A DNA stretch of 16,040 nucleotides from Kiritimatiellales bacterium. Lineage in GTDB: Bacteria > Verrucomicrobiota > Kiritimatiellia > Kiritimatiellales > Tichowtungiaceae. The DNA is taken from the NCBI GenBank assembly GCA_028692515.1, contig JAQUXG010000006.1, positions 1-16,040 of the forward strand, written 5' to 3'. The first letter of the stretch is position 1; every line of letters begins with the position of its first letter. Of this stretch, positions 1 to 6,533 are shown in pieces. A program made the translations under genes and the position numbers. The notes beneath the pieces were generated by a model. That model was not told the origin of the DNA, made no database searches, and saw only the letters and a program-made list of their open reading frames with translations.

Positions 1-499
1 GGTAGCCGCCCCAGCCGGCAGGGCGCGGAACCGGGCCGTCGCCGAAGCGCTCGCGCAGTTCGTCGAGTGTGACGGGCTGCTCAATGATGCTGCTTTGCGG
101 CGAAGCCCAGGCGCTTAGCTGGCTTTCGCGAGGGCGGTTTGCGAAATAGGCGTCGGATTCTTCCGGGCTGATTTCTTCAATTTTTCCTTCGATGCGAACC
201 TGGCGCTCTTGAGCGGGCCACCAGAAGGTGATGGCAGCAGACGGATTGGCGGTGAGTTCGGCCGCTTTGCGGCTTTCATAATTACTGTAGAAGAGAAAAC
301 CGTCCGGTCCGTGGTTTTTGAGGAGAACCATGCGCAGGGAGGGGCGGGCATCCGGCGTGGCGGTTGCCAAGGCAATGACGGCGGCGTTGTTCGGGTCGGC
401 CTGCCGAGCTTCCGCAAACCAGCGGTCAAAGAGGGAAAAGGGGTCTTTGCCGGCTTCGGGCAGGCCGAACGGAATTTGATTGTGTATGGGACGATCCAT
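1..499 (-). CDS. pdxH: Pyridoxamine 5'-phosphate oxidase, 3' end off window
   Basis: FMN-dependent oxidase that converts pyridoxine/pyridoxamine 5'-phosphate to pyridoxal 5'-phosphate (PLP salvage, cytosol). The minus-strand frame from ATG 497-499 begins MDRPIHNQIPFGLPEAGKDP. It carries the family pattern in order: DPF..F..WF near residue 20, ATP...RPS.RMVLLK near 50-60, GFLFYSNYESRKA..L..NP near 70-85, and ITFWWP..ERQVRIEGK near 95-110. Then comes SP.ESDAYFANRPRESQLSAWAS, the FMN-binding/dimer signature, and it runs out at PRPAGWGGY at the window edge. About 166 residues are present of the usual 200-220, so roughly 45 C-terminal residues are missing. The gene is divergent from infA, and a 17-bp palindrome starts 5 bp upstream of its start codon. 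No strong Shine-Dalgarno is visible (GGAAAC only). The enzyme family uses O2 as oxidant, which is notable in an apparently anaerobic context. Confidence 0.93.
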   Translation of the reverse strand, partial: MDRPIHNQIPFGLPEAGKDPFSLFDRWFAEARQADPNNAAVIALATATPDARPSLRMVLLKNHGPDGFLFYSNYESRKAAELTANPSAAITFWWPAQERQVRIEGKIEEISPEESDAYFANRPRESQLSAWASPQSSIIEQPVTLDELRERFGDGPVPRPAGWGGY

Positions 500-503
500 T
501 TAG

Positions 504-520
504 TTTCCAATGATTGGAAA
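504..520. repeat. Palindrome TTTCCAATGATTGGAAA, copy 1
   Basis: Perfect 8-bp arms TTTCCAAT/ATTGGAAA around a single G, placed 5 bp upstream of the pdxH start and within the divergent pdxH/infA spacer. It is one of six closely matching copies in the window (consensus TTTCCAATNNTTGGAAA). It could be an operator, a protein-binding site or part of a pdxH leader hairpin. Its function is unknown. Confidence 0.85.
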
Positions 521-533
521 AAGGATGCCTGAT

Positions 534-552
534 TTTTCCAATGTTTGGAAAA
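534..552. repeat. Palindrome TTTTCCAATGTTTGGAAAA, copy 2
   Basis: Eight-base arms TTTTCCAA/TTGGAAAA with a 3-nt spacer TGT. Its dyad centre (543) lies 31 bp from that of copy 1 (512), about three helical turns. It sits 22 bp upstream of the candidate infA -35 element, a position where a regulator could act on either divergent gene. Confidence 0.85.
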
Positions 553-574
553 GTTAAATTTATCGAATTGGGGC

Positions 575-602
575 TTGTACAGGGGGGGCGGGTCGGTATG
601 AT
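575..602 (+). promoter_or_regulatory. Candidate sigma70-type promoter for the infA operon
   Basis: TTGTAC at 575-580 and TATGAT at 597-602 are separated by 16 bp, close to the TTGACA/TATAAT consensus. Predicted transcription start is about 608-610, giving an infA leader of only 8-10 nt. This agrees with the lack of a Shine-Dalgarno before infA. Confidence 0.5.
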
Positions 603-617
603 GGGCCGCTCTTAAAA

Positions 618-824
618 ATGGACGAATGTGAGACTATTTTACTGGACGCTCAATTAGAGGCCGTGATAGATAGTCACGCTTTTCGGGCAGTATTAGGTAA
701 TGGACATCGGTTCACGGCCTATGTTGCGCCGGTCGACCGTGAAAAGAGAGAGCCGGAGACGGGTAGTTTTGTGAAGGTGGAAATGTCGCCTTACAGTATG
801 AATGTAGGGCGAGTAATTATTTAG
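618..824 (+). CDS. infA: Translation initiation factor IF-1 (divergent)
   Basis: Small OB-fold protein that binds the 30S A site and cooperates with IF-2 and IF-3 in start-site selection. The 68-aa product has the family length (about 70). It keeps the core pattern: acidic N-terminus, a strand reading FRAVLGNGHRFTAYVA (residues about 22-37), and GSFVKVEMSPYSMNVGRVII at the C-terminus with the invariant SPY and GR. The middle is divergent: the usual GKMRK..IRI..GD segment is replaced by PVDREKREPETGS. Position directly before rpmJ, rpsM and rpsK is the classic infA location and supports the call. No alternative in-frame start lies upstream, and no Shine-Dalgarno is visible. With the candidate promoter only 15 bp away, the mRNA may be nearly leaderless. 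Unlike the usual order, no secY or map precedes it in this window; a divergent pdxH does. Confidence 0.88.
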   Translation: MDECETILLDAQLEAVIDSHAFRAVLGNGHRFTAYVAPVDREKREPETGSFVKVEMSPYSMNVGRVII

Positions 825-831
825 GTGAACT

Positions 832-948
832 ATGAAGGTTAAGGCATCAGTAAAGAAGATCAGCGCTGACGACAAGATTGTGCGTCGTAAAGGGCGTGTG
901 TACGTAATTAACAAACGCAACCCGCGTCACAAACAGCGTCAGGGTTAA
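832..948 (+). CDS. rpmJ: 50S ribosomal protein L36, cysteine-free type
   Basis: Thirty-eight-residue ribosomal protein of the large subunit, starting at ATG 832 and starting [20 protein letters not shown], ending NPRHKQRQG. The start MKV.ASVKKI and the end PRHKQRQG are diagnostic of L36. Canonical L36 binds Zn with three Cys and one His (C11, C14, C27 and H33 in most bacteria). Here these cysteine positions are S11, D14 and N27 or thereabouts, with only the PRH histidine kept, so this is a zinc-independent (C-minus) L36. It lies 7 bp after infA and 21 bp before rpsM in the standard infA-rpmJ-rpsM order. Too short for common ORF cut-offs. Confidence 0.95.
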   Translation: MKVKASVKKISADDKIVRRKGRVYVINKRNPRHKQRQG

Positions 949-969
949 TTTTTAAGGAGCAAGTTTTAT

Positions 970-1383
970 ATGCCACGCATACTTGGTGTTGATATTCCCG
1001 GAAAAAAGCGTCTCGAATACGCTTTGACTTACATTTTCGGTCTCGGCCTGACCACTTCCCGCGAAGTGATTGCTAAAGCCGGTCTGGATCCCGCTAAAAA
1101 AGCGGATACGCTGACCGACGAAGAAATCACGAAACTGACTGCGGTCGTTCGTGCGGATTACACGATCGAAGGTGACCTTCGTCGTGAAGTCGGGCAGAAC
1201 ATCCGCCGCCTGATTTCGATTAACTCCTATCGCGGAAGCCGTCATCGTCGCGGTCTGCCGTGTCGCGGTCAGCGCACGAAAACCAACGCTCGTACCCGTA
1301 AAGGCAAGGTTCGTACGGTCGGTGCAGTTCGTGGTAAAGAAGCCCGTTCAGCAGCCAAGGTAGCGGCTCCGGCGAAGAAATAA
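970..1383 (+). CDS. rpsM: 30S ribosomal protein S13
   Basis: S13 sits in the head of the 30S subunit and contacts the P-site tRNA and the 50S bridge B1. The 137-aa product begins [20 protein letters not shown] and contains IFGLG at residues 18-22, the helix-two-turn-helix region, and the diagnostic [18 protein letters not shown] near residues 89-106, followed by TNARTRKG. It is longer than E. coli S13 (118 aa) because of a basic/alanine-rich tail ([18 protein letters not shown]). The start has AAGGAG at 954-959, 10 nt upstream. It is co-directional with rpmJ (21-bp gap) and rpsK (22-bp gap). Confidence 0.98.
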   Translation: MPRILGVDIPGKKRLEYALTYIFGLGLTTSREVIAKAGLDPAKKADTLTDEEITKLTAVVRADYTIEGDLRREVGQNIRRLISINSYRGSRHRRGLPCRGQRTKTNARTRKGKVRTVGAVRGKEARSAAKVAAPAKK

Positions 1384-1405
1384 TTTATAACTGAGGATTC
1401 GATTC

Positions 1406-1930
1406 ATGGCTGAAGAAACCAAACCTGTAGAAGAAACTGTCGAAGCCGTTAAAGCGGTTGAAGCGGCAGAACCCGCCGTTGTAGAAGAAACCAAGAAGCC
1501 GCGGCAGAAAGATATTTTTGCTCAGATTGAAGAGGCTCCGGTTGACGACGGCAAACCCAAACGCCGCATGAAAGGCGCGAAGAACGTCCCGTACGGCATC
1601 GCCTTCATTAAAACCACTTTCAATAACTGCATCGTTTCGCTGACCGACATGCGCGGTCAGGTGATTTCCTGGAGCAGCGCCGGCCGTTGCGGATTCAAAG
1701 GATCCCGCAAGAGCACCGCGTTTGCCGCCACGACCGTGGCTCAGGAAGCCGCCCGCGCCGCGATGGCGCACGGAATGAACGAAGTGGAAGTCCGCGTACA
1801 GGGTCCAGGCGCAGGCCGCGAGTCGGCTGTGCGTGCGATTCAGGCCGCCGGCCTTCGCGTTTCAGCAATTAAAGATACCACGCCGGTTCCGCATAACGGT
1901 TGTCGCCCGCGCAAGCAGCGTCGCGTTTAA
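1406..1930 (+). CDS. rpsK: 30S ribosomal protein S11 with long acidic N-terminal extension
   Basis: S11 lies on the 30S platform near the mRNA exit and the E site. Residues about 60-174 match the S11 core: [51 protein letters not shown] and the terminal [18 protein letters not shown]. The protein has 174 residues against about 129 in E. coli. The extra roughly 45 residues are N-terminal, rich in Glu, Ala, Val and Lys ([20 protein letters not shown]...), then basic ([11 protein letters not shown]). The annotated start has GAGGA at 1393-1397, 8 nt upstream, and the reading frame is continuous, so the extension appears genuine. Downstream, rpsD (S4), which normally follows, is absent and rpoA comes next. 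Confidence 0.97.
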   Translation: MAEETKPVEETVEAVKAVEAAEPAVVEETKKPRQKDIFAQIEEAPVDDGKPKRRMKGAKNVPYGIAFIKTTFNNCIVSLTDMRGQVISWSSAGRCGFKGSRKSTAFAATTVAQEAARAAMAHGMNEVEVRVQGPGAGRESAVRAIQAAGLRVSAIKDTTPVPHNGCRPRKQRRV

Positions 1931-1998
1931 GCGAAATCAGCACGAGAACAGTAACACCATATGGACCGGTTAATGCCCGGTTCTGGGAGAAAAAGAAC

Positions 1999-3006
1999 AT
2001 GCCTATTAGACTCGGACGTTTCGAAATGCCCAAGCGGGTCGTCAAAGACGAAGCCGCATCCACTGCAACCTACGGCAAATTTGTTGCCGAACCGTTTGAA
2101 GCCGGCTACGGCCGTACCATCGGTAACTCCATGCGCCGCGTACTGCTTTCCTCGCTGGAAGGCACCGCGATTTCCTCCATCAAAATTCAGGGCGCGCCGC
2201 ACGAATTCTGCAGCCTGCCGGGCGTTGTGGAAGATGTCACCGATATCGTGCTGAACCTCAAAAAGGTTCTGCTCAAGTCCTACACCCGTGAACCCCAGCG
2301 TCTGAAAATCAGCGTTAAAGGTCCGGGCGAAGTCACCGCCAGCGACATTCAGTGTAATGACAGCGTTCAGGTACTGAACCCGGATCACCACATTGCCACA
2401 CTCGACACCAATGGAAAATTCGAAGTCGAAATCGAAACCCGTGTTGGTCGCGGATACTGTCCGGCGGAAGGCAATAAGAAAGACGAGCAGGAGATCGGTG
2501 TGATTCCGATTGACTCGCTGTTCTCCCCGGTTTCCCGTGTGAAATATGATGTCGGTTCCTGCCGCGTTGGCCGCCGCACCGACTATGACCAGCTGGTCAT
2601 TGAAATCTGGACAGACGGTCGCGTGACCCCCGACGATGCACTGACCATGTCCGCCGCGATCCTGCGCCATCACCTCGATATCTTCGTCAGCTACGACAAA
2701 GACCTGATCGAGTTCGAAGCCAGTGAAAAACAGATTGATATCGAAAAAGAAGATCTGCGCAAAAAACTCAATATCAGTGTAAACGAAATTGAGCTGAGCG
2801 TTCGCGCCGCCAACTGCCTTAACAACGCCAACATCACTACGGTCGGCGAGCTGGCGCAGAAGACGGAAGCTGAAATGCTCAAGTACCGCAACTTCGGTAA
2901 GAAGTCGCTGAACGAGATCAAGCAGAAGATCATCGATATGGGCCTGTCGCTTGGCATGACCTTTGATGCGGATCTGCTGAAGCCTCTGGCAAAAGACGTT
3001 GAATAA
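1999..3006 (+). CDS. rpoA: DNA-directed RNA polymerase subunit alpha
   Basis: Alpha subunit: dimer scaffold for RNA polymerase assembly and, through its C-terminal domain, contact for UP elements and activators. I place the start at ATG 1999 (MPIRLGRFEMPKRVV), with GGGAGA at 1985-1990 as Shine-Dalgarno. The open frame extends to 1900, but that would overlap rpsK. The product has 335 aa, near E. coli (329). The N-terminal domain (about 1-235) includes PFEAGYGRTIGNSMRRVLLSS, VVEDVTDIVLNLK and PVSRVKYDV. The C-terminal domain (about 265-325) carries IELSVRAANCLNNANI..VGEL and RNFGKKSLNEIKQK, the helix-hairpin-helix that binds DNA. It is followed 21 bp later by rplQ, the normal partner. Confidence 0.98.
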   Translation: MPIRLGRFEMPKRVVKDEAASTATYGKFVAEPFEAGYGRTIGNSMRRVLLSSLEGTAISSIKIQGAPHEFCSLPGVVEDVTDIVLNLKKVLLKSYTREPQRLKISVKGPGEVTASDIQCNDSVQVLNPDHHIATLDTNGKFEVEIETRVGRGYCPAEGNKKDEQEIGVIPIDSLFSPVSRVKYDVGSCRVGRRTDYDQLVIEIWTDGRVTPDDALTMSAAILRHHLDIFVSYDKDLIEFEASEKQIDIEKEDLRKKLNISVNEIELSVRAANCLNNANITTVGELAQKTEAEMLKYRNFGKKSLNEIKQKIIDMGLSLGMTFDADLLKPLAKDVE

Positions 3007-3027
3007 TTTTATAAAACGAGGGTTATC

Positions 3028-3408
3028 ATGAGACATTGTAAGAAAACAGTTAAACTCGGGCGTACGGGTGCCCATCGCGATGCGATGCTGGCTAATCAGG
3101 TTTGCAGCCTGATCGCAGAACGCCGCATTAAAACCACGATTTCCAAAGCCAAGGCGACCCGTTCGCTGGCTGAAAAAATGGTGACGCTGGGGAAAGCCGG
3201 TACATTGGCCGCCCGCCGTCAGGCAATCGCCACCATCAAGCAACCCGATCAGGTAAAAGTTCTGTTCGACGAAATCGCTCCAGGATTTGCCGATCGCGCA
3301 GGCGGCTATACACGGATCACCAAACTCGGTCCGCGGATGAGCGATTCGTCCGAAATGGTGATTTTGGAGTGGGTGGAAGCTTCTGAGCCGGTTGAAAGTA
3401 AAAAGTAA
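3028..3408 (+). CDS. rplQ: 50S ribosomal protein L17
   Basis: L17 lies near the peptide exit tunnel of the 50S subunit. The 126-aa product begins MRHCKKTVKLGRTGAHRDAM, matching the canonical MRH.K...KLGR...HR.AM start. It continues with LIAERRIKTTISKAKATRSLAEKMVTLGK (residues about 28-56) and GGYTRITKLGPRMSDSSEMVILEWV near the C-terminus. Length matches E. coli (127 aa). A GAGGG Shine-Dalgarno lies 5 nt upstream. It closes the operon, with a strong terminator about 30 bp after the stop. Confidence 0.98.
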   Translation: MRHCKKTVKLGRTGAHRDAMLANQVCSLIAERRIKTTISKAKATRSLAEKMVTLGKAGTLAARRQAIATIKQPDQVKVLFDEIAPGFADRAGGYTRITKLGPRMSDSSEMVILEWVEASEPVESKK

Positions 3409-3428
3409 ATCAGCGCAGGAGTTTTCCT

Positions 3429-3446
3429 ATGAAAAGAGCCTCTTAA
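3429..3446 (+). other. Possible five-codon mini-ORF (MKRAS) running into the terminator
   Basis: ATG at 3429 is preceded by AGGAG at 3417-3421 (7-nt spacing), a textbook ribosome-binding site, yet the frame reads only ATG AAA AGA GCC TCT TAA and ends inside the terminator stem. It could be chance, a deletion scar that left a start site without its gene, or a short translated leader that modulates the terminator. No function is claimed. Confidence 0.3.
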
Positions 3447-3467
3447 GCCTAGCTTAGGAGGCTTTTT
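3437..3467 (+). terminator. Intrinsic terminator of the infA-rplQ operon
   Basis: A 12-bp stem, AGCCTCTTAAGC (3437-3448) against GCTTAGGAGGCT (3452-3463), closes a 3-nt loop (CTA) with a single G-T wobble. T residues follow (3463-3467). It is placed 28 bp after the rplQ stop. Confidence 0.9.
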
Positions 3468-3470
3468 ACT

Positions 3471-3499
3471 TTGTTGCATTACAGTTTCGTTCGTATGGA
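3471..3499 (+). promoter_or_regulatory. Weak candidate promoter for pta-ackA-orn
   Basis: TTGTTG (3471-3476) and TATGGA (3494-3499) lie 17 bp apart, directly after the preceding terminator and 35 bp before the pta start. The match to consensus is modest. A promoter is expected here because the upstream operon ends at 3467. Confidence 0.3.
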
Positions 3500-3534
3500 T
3501 TACCGATTTGATAAAAAGAAAGGGTATCGAAAAA

Positions 3535-4512
3535 ATGAGTCGCAGTGAGTTTATTCAAGGGGTGATTAACATCGCCAAAGCTAATCAACGGACAATTGTT
3601 CTTCCTGAGGGCGCCGATGAACGCGTAACGACCGCCGCCAACAGGATTGTTGAAGAAGGAATCGCCAAGGTCATCGTGCTGGGCGATGAAACGGCCGCCG
3701 CCCGCGTGAACCCCGGCGTTACGGTGATCAATCCGCTGACCTCCGATAAGCTCGATGAATATGCCGCCGCATTTTACGAACTGCGTAAAAGCAAAGGCAT
3801 TACGCTCGATCAGGCCCGCGACGCGGTTAAACAGGTCAATTATTTCGGTATGATGATGGTGCAGAGCGGTGAAGCCGATGGACTGGTATCCGGCGCCGCT
3901 CACTCAACCGCCGACACCGTTCGCCCGGCACTTCAGATCATCAGGGGGGCAAAAAAGGGCGGTATGGTTTCCGCACTGTTCTTTATGGTCTGCGATAATG
4001 TTCCCTACATTTTTTCCGACAGCGGACTGGTCGAAAATCCCGACGCCGACCAGCTGGCACAAATCGCCGTACAGAGCGCACAGACCGCGAAACAGTTCGG
4101 AATGCCGACCACGATTGCCATGCTTTCCTATTCCACCAAAGGTTCCGCCTCCAGCCCGCTCGTTGATAAAGTGGTCGAGGCAACGGCTAAAGCCAGACAG
4201 ATCATTGATGCGGAATATGCCGATCAGGGATTTGAGCTGGATGGCGAACTGCAGCTGGATGCCGCCATTGTTCCTTCTGTAGGGAAATCGAAAGCTCCGG
4301 GCAGTCCGGTGGCCGGTCAGGCCCGTGTACTTATTTTTCCAGATCTTAACGCCGGGAACATCGGCTACAAACTAGTGCAGCGACTCGGCGGCGCAGAAGC
4401 CTACGGACCGATTTTGCAGGGCTTGAAGAAGCCGGTGAACGATCTTTCCCGCGGATGCAGCGCTGAAGATATCGTCGGAGTCGCCGCCATTACGGTGGTT
4501 CAGTCCCTTTGA
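3535..4512 (+). CDS. pta: Phosphate acetyltransferase
   Basis: Interconverts acetyl-CoA + Pi and acetyl phosphate + CoA, the first step of the acetate/ATP fermentation branch (cytosol). I choose ATG 3535 (MSRSEFIQGVIN), with AGAAAGGG 11 nt upstream, over an in-frame TTG at 3508. The product has 325 aa, the short single-domain PTA_PTB form without the N-terminal regulatory domain of the roughly 700-aa enzymes. Motifs in order: RTIVLPEGADERV (about 20-32), QSGEADGLVSGAAHSTADTVRPALQIIR (about 108-135), FSDSGLVENPDADQLAQIA (about 162-180), MLSYSTKGSA (about 198-207), ELQLDAAIVPSVGKSKAPGSPVAGQARVLIFPDLNAGNIGYKL (about 237-280) and GPILQGLKKPVNDLSRG (about 292-308). ackA follows after 23 bp, forming the usual pair. 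Confidence 0.96.
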   Translation: MSRSEFIQGVINIAKANQRTIVLPEGADERVTTAANRIVEEGIAKVIVLGDETAAARVNPGVTVINPLTSDKLDEYAAAFYELRKSKGITLDQARDAVKQVNYFGMMMVQSGEADGLVSGAAHSTADTVRPALQIIRGAKKGGMVSALFFMVCDNVPYIFSDSGLVENPDADQLAQIAVQSAQTAKQFGMPTTIAMLSYSTKGSASSPLVDKVVEATAKARQIIDAEYADQGFELDGELQLDAAIVPSVGKSKAPGSPVAGQARVLIFPDLNAGNIGYKLVQRLGGAEAYGPILQGLKKPVNDLSRGCSAEDIVGVAAITVVQSL

Positions 4513-4535
4513 TTTAAAATAAAACAGGAATAAAA

Positions 4536-5744
4536 ATGAAAATTCTGGTTATTAATTCGGGTTCATCATCCATCAAATACAAACTCTACGAGTCGGTCGT
4601 CGGTGCCAGCGATTTTACTGTTCTGGCGCAGGGCGGAGCGGAGCGTATCGGCATTTCCGGAGCCAGCGTCGAGTGCAAAAAACCGGGAAGTGAAAAAGAT
4701 CATCAGTATTTGGATCTGCCGGATCACAAAAAGGCGATCAATGCCATTTTTTCGATGCTCACGGATCCTGAAAAAGGCGTCCTGAAAAGCCTGAGTGAAC
4801 TCTCCGGCGTTGGTCACCGCGTGGTGCATGGCGGAGAAGATTTTACCGGTTCGGTCCGGATTGACGGCGATGTGGTCGATGCTATCCGTAAAAACTCTGT
4901 GCTGGCTCCGTTGCACAATCCGCCGAACCTGATGGGCATTCAGGCCATATATGAACTCTATCCCGACATGCCGCAGGTGGCCGTATTCGACACGGCAGTC
5001 CATCAGACCATGCCGCCGAAAGCCTATCTCTATGGCTTGCCGAAAGATCAGTACACCGTTCACAAAATCCGCCGTTACGGTTTCCACGGCACTTCCCACG
5101 GCTATGTTGCCAAACAGGCCGCCAATGAGCTGAAAAAGCCGTTCGAAAAGCTGAAAATCGTCACCTGTCATCTTGGCAACGGCGGCTCCGTTACTGCATT
5201 TGAAGGGGGCAAGTCAATTGATACCTCCATGGGGCTGACACCGCTCGCCGGCATCTTGATGGGTACGCGCTCCGGGGATCTCGACCCCTATATTCCGTTG
5301 CATATCATGCAGACGCAGGATCTGGGTACTGAGCAGGTTAGTACGATGATGAACAAGCATGGCGGACTGCTGGGCTTGTGCGGGAAGAGTGATATGCGCG
5401 ACGTGATCGAGGGTTGTGAAAAGGGCTATGAGGGGTGCATCGAGGCGCTGGATATCTTCATCTATGCCATTCAAAAATATATCGGAGCCTATGCCGCCGC
5501 GATGAACGGGATTGATGTGATCGTCTTTACCGCAGGTATCGGTGAAAATAACGCGCTGATCCGCGAAAAGGTTCTGGCGAACTTCAGCTATCTCGGCCTC
5601 AAAACCGACAAGCGCGCCAATAAAGCCAATAAGACCCTCCTTACGTCGAAAACCTCCAAGGTGAAAGCGATGGTCATTCACACGGACGAAGAAAAAGTGA
5701 TCGCCTCGGACACCTTCGAAATTCTTAAGGCGAAAAAGAAATAA
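4536..5744 (+). CDS. ackA: Acetate kinase
   Basis: Transfers the phosphoryl group from acetyl phosphate to ADP, giving acetate and ATP; it completes the Pta-AckA pathway. The product has 402 aa, the family length (about 400). ASKHA-fold motifs in order: ILVINSGSSSIKYKLYE (2-18, N/K nucleotide site), HRVVHGGE (about 92-99), LAPLHNPPNL, VAVFDTAVHQTMPP (about 148-161, catalytic Asp), RRYGFHGTSHGYV (about 179-191), HLGNGGSVTAFEGGKSIDTSMGLTPLAGILMGTRSGDLDP (about 212-250) and VFTAGIGENN (about 332-341). ATG 4536 follows CAGGAA. It overlaps orn by one base (TAATG), so the two are translationally coupled. Confidence 0.97.
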   Translation: MKILVINSGSSSIKYKLYESVVGASDFTVLAQGGAERIGISGASVECKKPGSEKDHQYLDLPDHKKAINAIFSMLTDPEKGVLKSLSELSGVGHRVVHGGEDFTGSVRIDGDVVDAIRKNSVLAPLHNPPNLMGIQAIYELYPDMPQVAVFDTAVHQTMPPKAYLYGLPKDQYTVHKIRRYGFHGTSHGYVAKQAANELKKPFEKLKIVTCHLGNGGSVTAFEGGKSIDTSMGLTPLAGILMGTRSGDLDPYIPLHIMQTQDLGTEQVSTMMNKHGGLLGLCGKSDMRDVIEGCEKGYEGCIEALDIFIYAIQKYIGAYAAAMNGIDVIVFTAGIGENNALIREKVLANFSYLGLKTDKRANKANKTLLTSKTSKVKAMVIHTDEEKVIASDTFEILKAKKK

Positions 5745-6355
5745 TGAATAAAGCCTCCACAGCCTACGTCTGGTTCGATACCGAATTCAGCTCGCTCGAA
5801 CTCGACGAGGCGCAGCTTCTTCAGGTCGCCGTCATGCTGACGGACAAAGACCTCAAGCGCATCACGCCGCCTGAAGAGGATCTCAATTTCTATATTCGCC
5901 TTTCCGATACTGTGCCGCTCAGCCCGTGGGTCGAAAAAAACCTGCCGGAACTGGTCAAAAAATGCCGTTCGCGCACCGCGATTCCGCTTGAAGCGATCGA
6001 TGCAAAGCTGACGGCTTTCATTGATCACTGGTGCGGCACGCCGACCAAGACAATCCAGAAACGCCCGATCATGGCCGGTAACAGTGTCCATAACGACTGG
6101 ATTCTCGCCCGCAAATTTCTGCCGACCTTTGTCAGCCGTCTGCACTATCGTCTGCTCGATGTCTCAGCGCTGAAAATCCAGTGGTTTGATTTGACGGATG
6201 GAAACGAATTTTCAAAAGACGACGTAAAAACTGTCAAAAAATATTTTCCGGAAGCTGACCTTCGCCGCCTGCGGCAGCACGACGCCAGCTACGACATCGT
6301 TGCCTCCGCCGCTGAGCTGGCTTATTACCGCGCACACATGAACTTCACGGCGTAG
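5744..6355 (+). CDS. orn: Oligoribonuclease-like DEDDh 3'-5' exonuclease
   Basis: Degrades 2-5-nt RNA fragments (nanoRNA) and the dinucleotide pGpG from c-di-GMP breakdown to mononucleotides. The 203-aa product carries the DEDDh catalytic set: D12 and E14 in YVWFDTEFSSLELDEAQLLQ, D118 in MAGNSVHNDWILARKFLP, and H179/D184 (H-x4-D) in HDASYDIVASAAELAYYR. The segment LHYRLLDVSALK matches the Orn HYR.LDVS.LK hallmark and separates it from generic DnaQ exonucleases. E. coli Orn has 181 aa; the extra residues lie mainly in the loop at about 40-60 and the region at 100-107. The start overlaps the ackA stop (TAATG). The intrinsic partner substrate cannot be judged from sequence. A minor alternative is a broader DEDDh RNase. 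Confidence 0.85.
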   Translation: MNKASTAYVWFDTEFSSLELDEAQLLQVAVMLTDKDLKRITPPEEDLNFYIRLSDTVPLSPWVEKNLPELVKKCRSRTAIPLEAIDAKLTAFIDHWCGTPTKTIQKRPIMAGNSVHNDWILARKFLPTFVSRLHYRLLDVSALKIQWFDLTDGNEFSKDDVKTVKKYFPEADLRRLRQHDASYDIVASAAELAYYRAHMNFTA

Positions 6356-6382
6356 TCTATCGGCGACAAAATCAGAAAGAGC

Positions 6383-6410
6383 TTGAACGCATCTGCTAAA
6401 TGACAATAAT
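6383..6410 (+). promoter_or_regulatory. Candidate promoter of the riboflavin operon
   Basis: TTGAAC (6383-6388) and AATAAT (6405-6410) are 16 bp apart. The predicted start of transcription is about 6417, which is exactly where the FMN aptamer begins. That positional agreement is the main support. Confidence 0.5.
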
Positions 6411-6417
6411 CCTTCCC

Positions 6418-6525
6418 ATCTTCAGGGCAGGGTGAAATTCCCGACCGGCGGTAAAAGTCCGCGAGCCGCAAGGCACGATGCAGTGAGATTCTGCGACCGA
6501 CAGTACAGTCTGGATGGAAGAAGAT
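6418..6525 (+). ncRNA. FMN riboswitch aptamer (RFN element)
   Basis: Binds flavin mononucleotide and shuts off the riboflavin operon. P1 is ATCTTC (6418-6423) paired with GAAGAT (6520-6525). Between them lie the conserved blocks AGGGTGAAATTCCCGACCGG, CGGTAAAAGTCCGCGAGCCG, GGCACGATGCAGTGAGATTC, and GACCGACAGTACAGTCTGGA ahead of TGGAAGAAGAT, all typical of RFN elements. It lies 75 bp ahead of ribBA and is followed by a terminator, so control is by transcription termination. Confidence 0.97.
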
Positions 6526-6533
6526 AAACGAAT

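Noticed and set aside
115..510. 131-codon minus-strand frame overlapping pdxH
   Set aside because: Different frame from the true PdxH translation; Pro/Ser-rich shadow.
209..532. 107-codon plus-strand frame at the left edge
   Set aside because: Antisense to the clear pdxH frame; Gly/Arg-rich and without motif.
1900..1998. Upstream extension of rpoA to ATG 1900
   Set aside because: Would overlap rpsK by 31 bp and lacks family similarity; ATG 1999 has a Shine-Dalgarno and the conserved MPIRLG-type start.
1927..3243. 438-codon open frame on the minus strand opposite rpoA
   Set aside because: It is fully antisense to rpoA/rplQ, which are unmistakable. The length reflects codon bias of the plus-strand genes, and no motif is present.
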